Of a DNA stretch of 7,043 bases, positions 5,588 to 7,043 are shown piece after piece. Numbering within the stretch: the first letter of the stretch is position 1; each line of letters opens with the position of its first letter. Origin of the DNA: a bacterium (GTDB taxonomy: Bacteria; Ratteibacteria; UBA8468; B48-G9; JAFGKM01); NCBI GenBank assembly GCA_026416755.1, contig JAOAEP010000101.1, forward strand, positions 1 through 7,043, read 5' to 3'. The position numbers and the translations under genes were made by a program. The notes beneath the pieces were generated by a model that was given only the letters and a program-made list of their open reading frames with translations, was not told the DNA's origin and made no database searches.

Positions 5588-6868
5588 ATGAGTATATTAT
5601 TAAAAAATGGGTATCTATTAGAACCAAAGTCAGGTAAAGAAGGTAAATTTGACATTTTAATTGAAAATGGAATTATAAAAGAAGTTAAAAAAAATATCTC
5701 TTCTAATAAACACAAAATAATTGATTGCAAAAATTTGGTAGTTTGCCCAGGTTTTGTTGATTTACATTGTCATTTGAGAGAACCAGGAAGAGAAGATGAA
5801 GAAACTATTTATACAGGAAGTTTATCCGCAGTAAGTGGGGGTTTCACTACTATTTGTTGTATGCCTAATACAGATCCCCCTCTTGATAATAAAGTGAGTA
5901 TAAGATTTGTATATGAAAAAGGAGAAAAAAGTTTATGTGAAGTATTGCCAATAGGTACAATTACAAAAAAAAGAGAAGGGAAGGAAATTGCTTCTTATTT
6001 TGAAATGATAGAAGAAAAAGCAGTGGGTTTTTCTGATGATGGTGAATGTGTTATGGATAGTAATGTTATGAGAAGGGCTCTTGAATATACACTTTTACAT
6101 AAGAAGCCAATTATCTCTCATTCAGAGGACAAAAATCTTGCGAGAAATGGGGTTATGAATGAAGGTTTTATTTCAACAAAAATGGGATTGCCTGGAATTC
6201 CTAAAGAAGCAGAAGAGATAATGGTGGAAAGAGATTTAAAACTTGCAAAATTAACAAAAGGTCTTTTACATATAGCCCATCTATCTTGTCAAGGGAGTGT
6301 TGAAGCAGTTAGAAAATCTAAAAAATTCTTAAAAAATATTAGTTGTGAAGTAACAGCTCACCATCTAATTTTAACTGAAAATGCAGTAATTGGATATAAT
6401 CCAAATGCAAAAGTTTCTCCTCCTTTAAGAACAGAAGAAGACAGAATCTCTTTAATTGAAGGTTTAAAAGATGGAACTATTGATTGTATTGTAACAGACC
6501 ATGCACCACATAGTTTTGAAGAGAAAGAATCTGGTTTTGAAAATGCACCTTTCGGAATTATAGGATTTGAAACTTTTTTACCTTTATGTTTGAAACTTAT
6601 AGATTATGGTATGAAAATGAAAGATATAATTTATAAATTTACTTATAGTCCTGCGAAAATTTTAAATATTGAAAGAGGGATAATAGAAGAAGGGAAAAGA
6701 GCTGATGTTGTAATTTTTGACCCAGATATGGAATGGATTTATACGGAGGATAGAATAAAAAGTAAAAGTAAAAATACCCCATTTTTAAACTGGAAATTGA
6801 AAGGCAAAGTATTGTTAACTATAAGTAAAGGGAAAATTGTTTATAAAGAGCCTGAATTTATAGATTAA
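5588..6868 (+). CDS. pyrC: Dihydroorotase, class I
   Basis: Catalyses reversible cyclisation of N-carbamoyl-aspartate to dihydroorotate, third step of de novo pyrimidine synthesis, in the cytoplasm. The 426 residues match the class I bacterial length. Visible active site: zinc ligands His60 and His62 in DLHCHLREPG, substrate Arg64, Asn94 in MPNTDPP, Asp151 in GFSDDG, His178 in HSED, His231 in AHLS, and catalytic Asp304 in TDHAPH (303-308). The flexible-loop region GFENAPFGIIGFET is at 316-329. Asp at 151 in place of a carboxylated Lys argues against hydantoinase or allantoinase. The full ligand set argues against the inactive pseudo-dihydroorotases paired with some PyrB proteins. MSILLKNGYLLEP is a normal family start. 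It has its own promoter, with no pyrB beside it; its end overlaps a convergent gene. I see no attenuator or pyrimidine-responsive leader, and the leaderless start leaves no room for one. Confidence 0.95.
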   Translation: MSILLKNGYLLEPKSGKEGKFDILIENGIIKEVKKNISSNKHKIIDCKNLVVCPGFVDLHCHLREPGREDEETIYTGSLSAVSGGFTTICCMPNTDPPLDNKVSIRFVYEKGEKSLCEVLPIGTITKKREGKEIASYFEMIEEKAVGFSDDGECVMDSNVMRRALEYTLLHKKPIISHSEDKNLARNGVMNEGFISTKMGLPGIPKEAEEIMVERDLKLAKLTKGLLHIAHLSCQGSVEAVRKSKKFLKNISCEVTAHHLILTENAVIGYNPNAKVSPPLRTEEDRISLIEGLKDGTIDCIVTDHAPHSFEEKESGFENAPFGIIGFETFLPLCLKLIDYGMKMKDIIYKFTYSPAKILNIERGIIEEGKRADVVIFDPDMEWIYTEDRIKSKSKNTPFLNWKLKGKVLLTISKGKIVYKEPEFID

Positions 6869-7043
6869 ATTTTACTTTCTTACCCTTCTTTATTGATTCA
6901 AGCGATTTAAATACCATCCCTAAACTTTTTAAATTATCTCTTCCACTTGTTTCAGGTTCTCTATCTTCTACAATACTCCTATAAAATTCATATAAAGAAA
7001 GATACCTGTCTTCTCTTTCAAGAACTATTGGTTCTATAATTTC
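6858..7043 (-). CDS. C-terminus of a Gfo/Idh/MocA-family oxidoreductase (partial)
   Basis: The minus strand is open from the window edge to a TAA at 6860-6858, giving 61 residues. The end, EPETSGRDNLKSLGMVFKSL followed by ESIKKGKKVKF, is the characteristic closing helix of Gfo/Idh/MocA dehydrogenases: a Glu-Pro-x-Ser/Thr-Gly turn, a helix of regularly spaced hydrophobics, then a Ser-x-x-x-Gly-Lys-x-Val tail. These enzymes are NAD(P)-dependent and act mostly on sugars or cyclitols. The upstream part and active site lie outside the window, so the substrate cannot be guessed. It converges on pyrC and overlaps its last 11 bases. Together with the left-edge fragment, it suggests at least two such genes in this neighbourhood. 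Confidence 0.82.
   Translation of the reverse strand, partial: EIIEPIVLEREDRYLSLYEFYRSIVEDREPETSGRDNLKSLGMVFKSLESIKKGKKVKFNL

Noticed and set aside
4754..5730. Minus-strand open frames opposite the HEAT gene and pyrC start (4754-5062, 5497-5730)
   Set aside because: They are antisense to clear HEAT and dihydroorotase sequence; the second also runs across the pyrC promoter. Shadows of AT-rich codons.
5588..6868. Hydantoinase, allantoinase or inactive dihydroorotase-like alternative for pyrC
   Set aside because: Asp151 occupies the place of the carboxylated Lys found in hydantoinases and allantoinases. All zinc and catalytic residues (His60, His62, His178, His231, Asp304) are present.
1..7043. 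CRISPR arrays, insertion sequences, tRNA/rRNA genes, intrinsic terminators
   Set aside because: I found no regularly spaced exact repeats, no transposase or terminal inverted repeats, no tRNA-like cloverleaf, and no GC-rich hairpin followed by a T-run. Non-coding DNA totals only about 170 bp.

Overview
This is a very AT-rich window (by eye about 30% G+C) using the standard bacterial code, with TAA and TGA as stops. Genes are tightly packed and no mobile elements, RNA genes or CRISPR arrays are visible. Nothing fixes the taxonomy. The coding style, and the mix of a distant uroporphyrinogen-decarboxylase-fold protein, a HEAT-repeat protein and two Gfo/Idh/MocA-type oxidoreductase ends, suggest an uncultivated low-GC bacterial lineage. 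That is inference.

Left part, minus strand: the first codons of a Rossmann-fold oxidoreductase (1-38, strong Shine-Dalgarno) lie 59 bp downstream of a complete MgtE-type magnesium channel gene (98-1471). A 78-bp divergent intergenic region (1472-1549) separates mgtE from uvrB. It holds an mgtE promoter, a consensus -10 box for uvrB and an 11-bp direct repeat.

Middle, plus strand: uvrB (1550-3553), a URO-D-like gene (3553-4656) and a HEAT-repeat gene (4653-5555) overlap end to start by 1 and 4 bases. They should form one translationally coupled transcript. The DNA-repair gene comes first and the other two have no known tie to excision repair.

Right part: pyrC (5588-6868), a class I dihydroorotase with a complete active site, has its own promoter with both hexamers matching consensus. 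The -35 hexamer overlaps the HEAT gene's stop codon. A convergent minus-strand gene (6858-7043, C-terminus of a Gfo/Idh/MocA oxidoreductase) overlaps the end of pyrC by 11 bases.

The most notable pattern is in the starts. The two genes that open plus-strand transcripts, uvrB and pyrC, have TATAAT only 9 nt upstream of the ATG and no Shine-Dalgarno, so they look leaderless. The downstream operon genes, mgtE and the left-edge gene all have recognisable ribosome binding sites. The best candidate for something undescribed is the uvrB / URO-D-like / HEAT operon, but the sequence alone does not show what it does.
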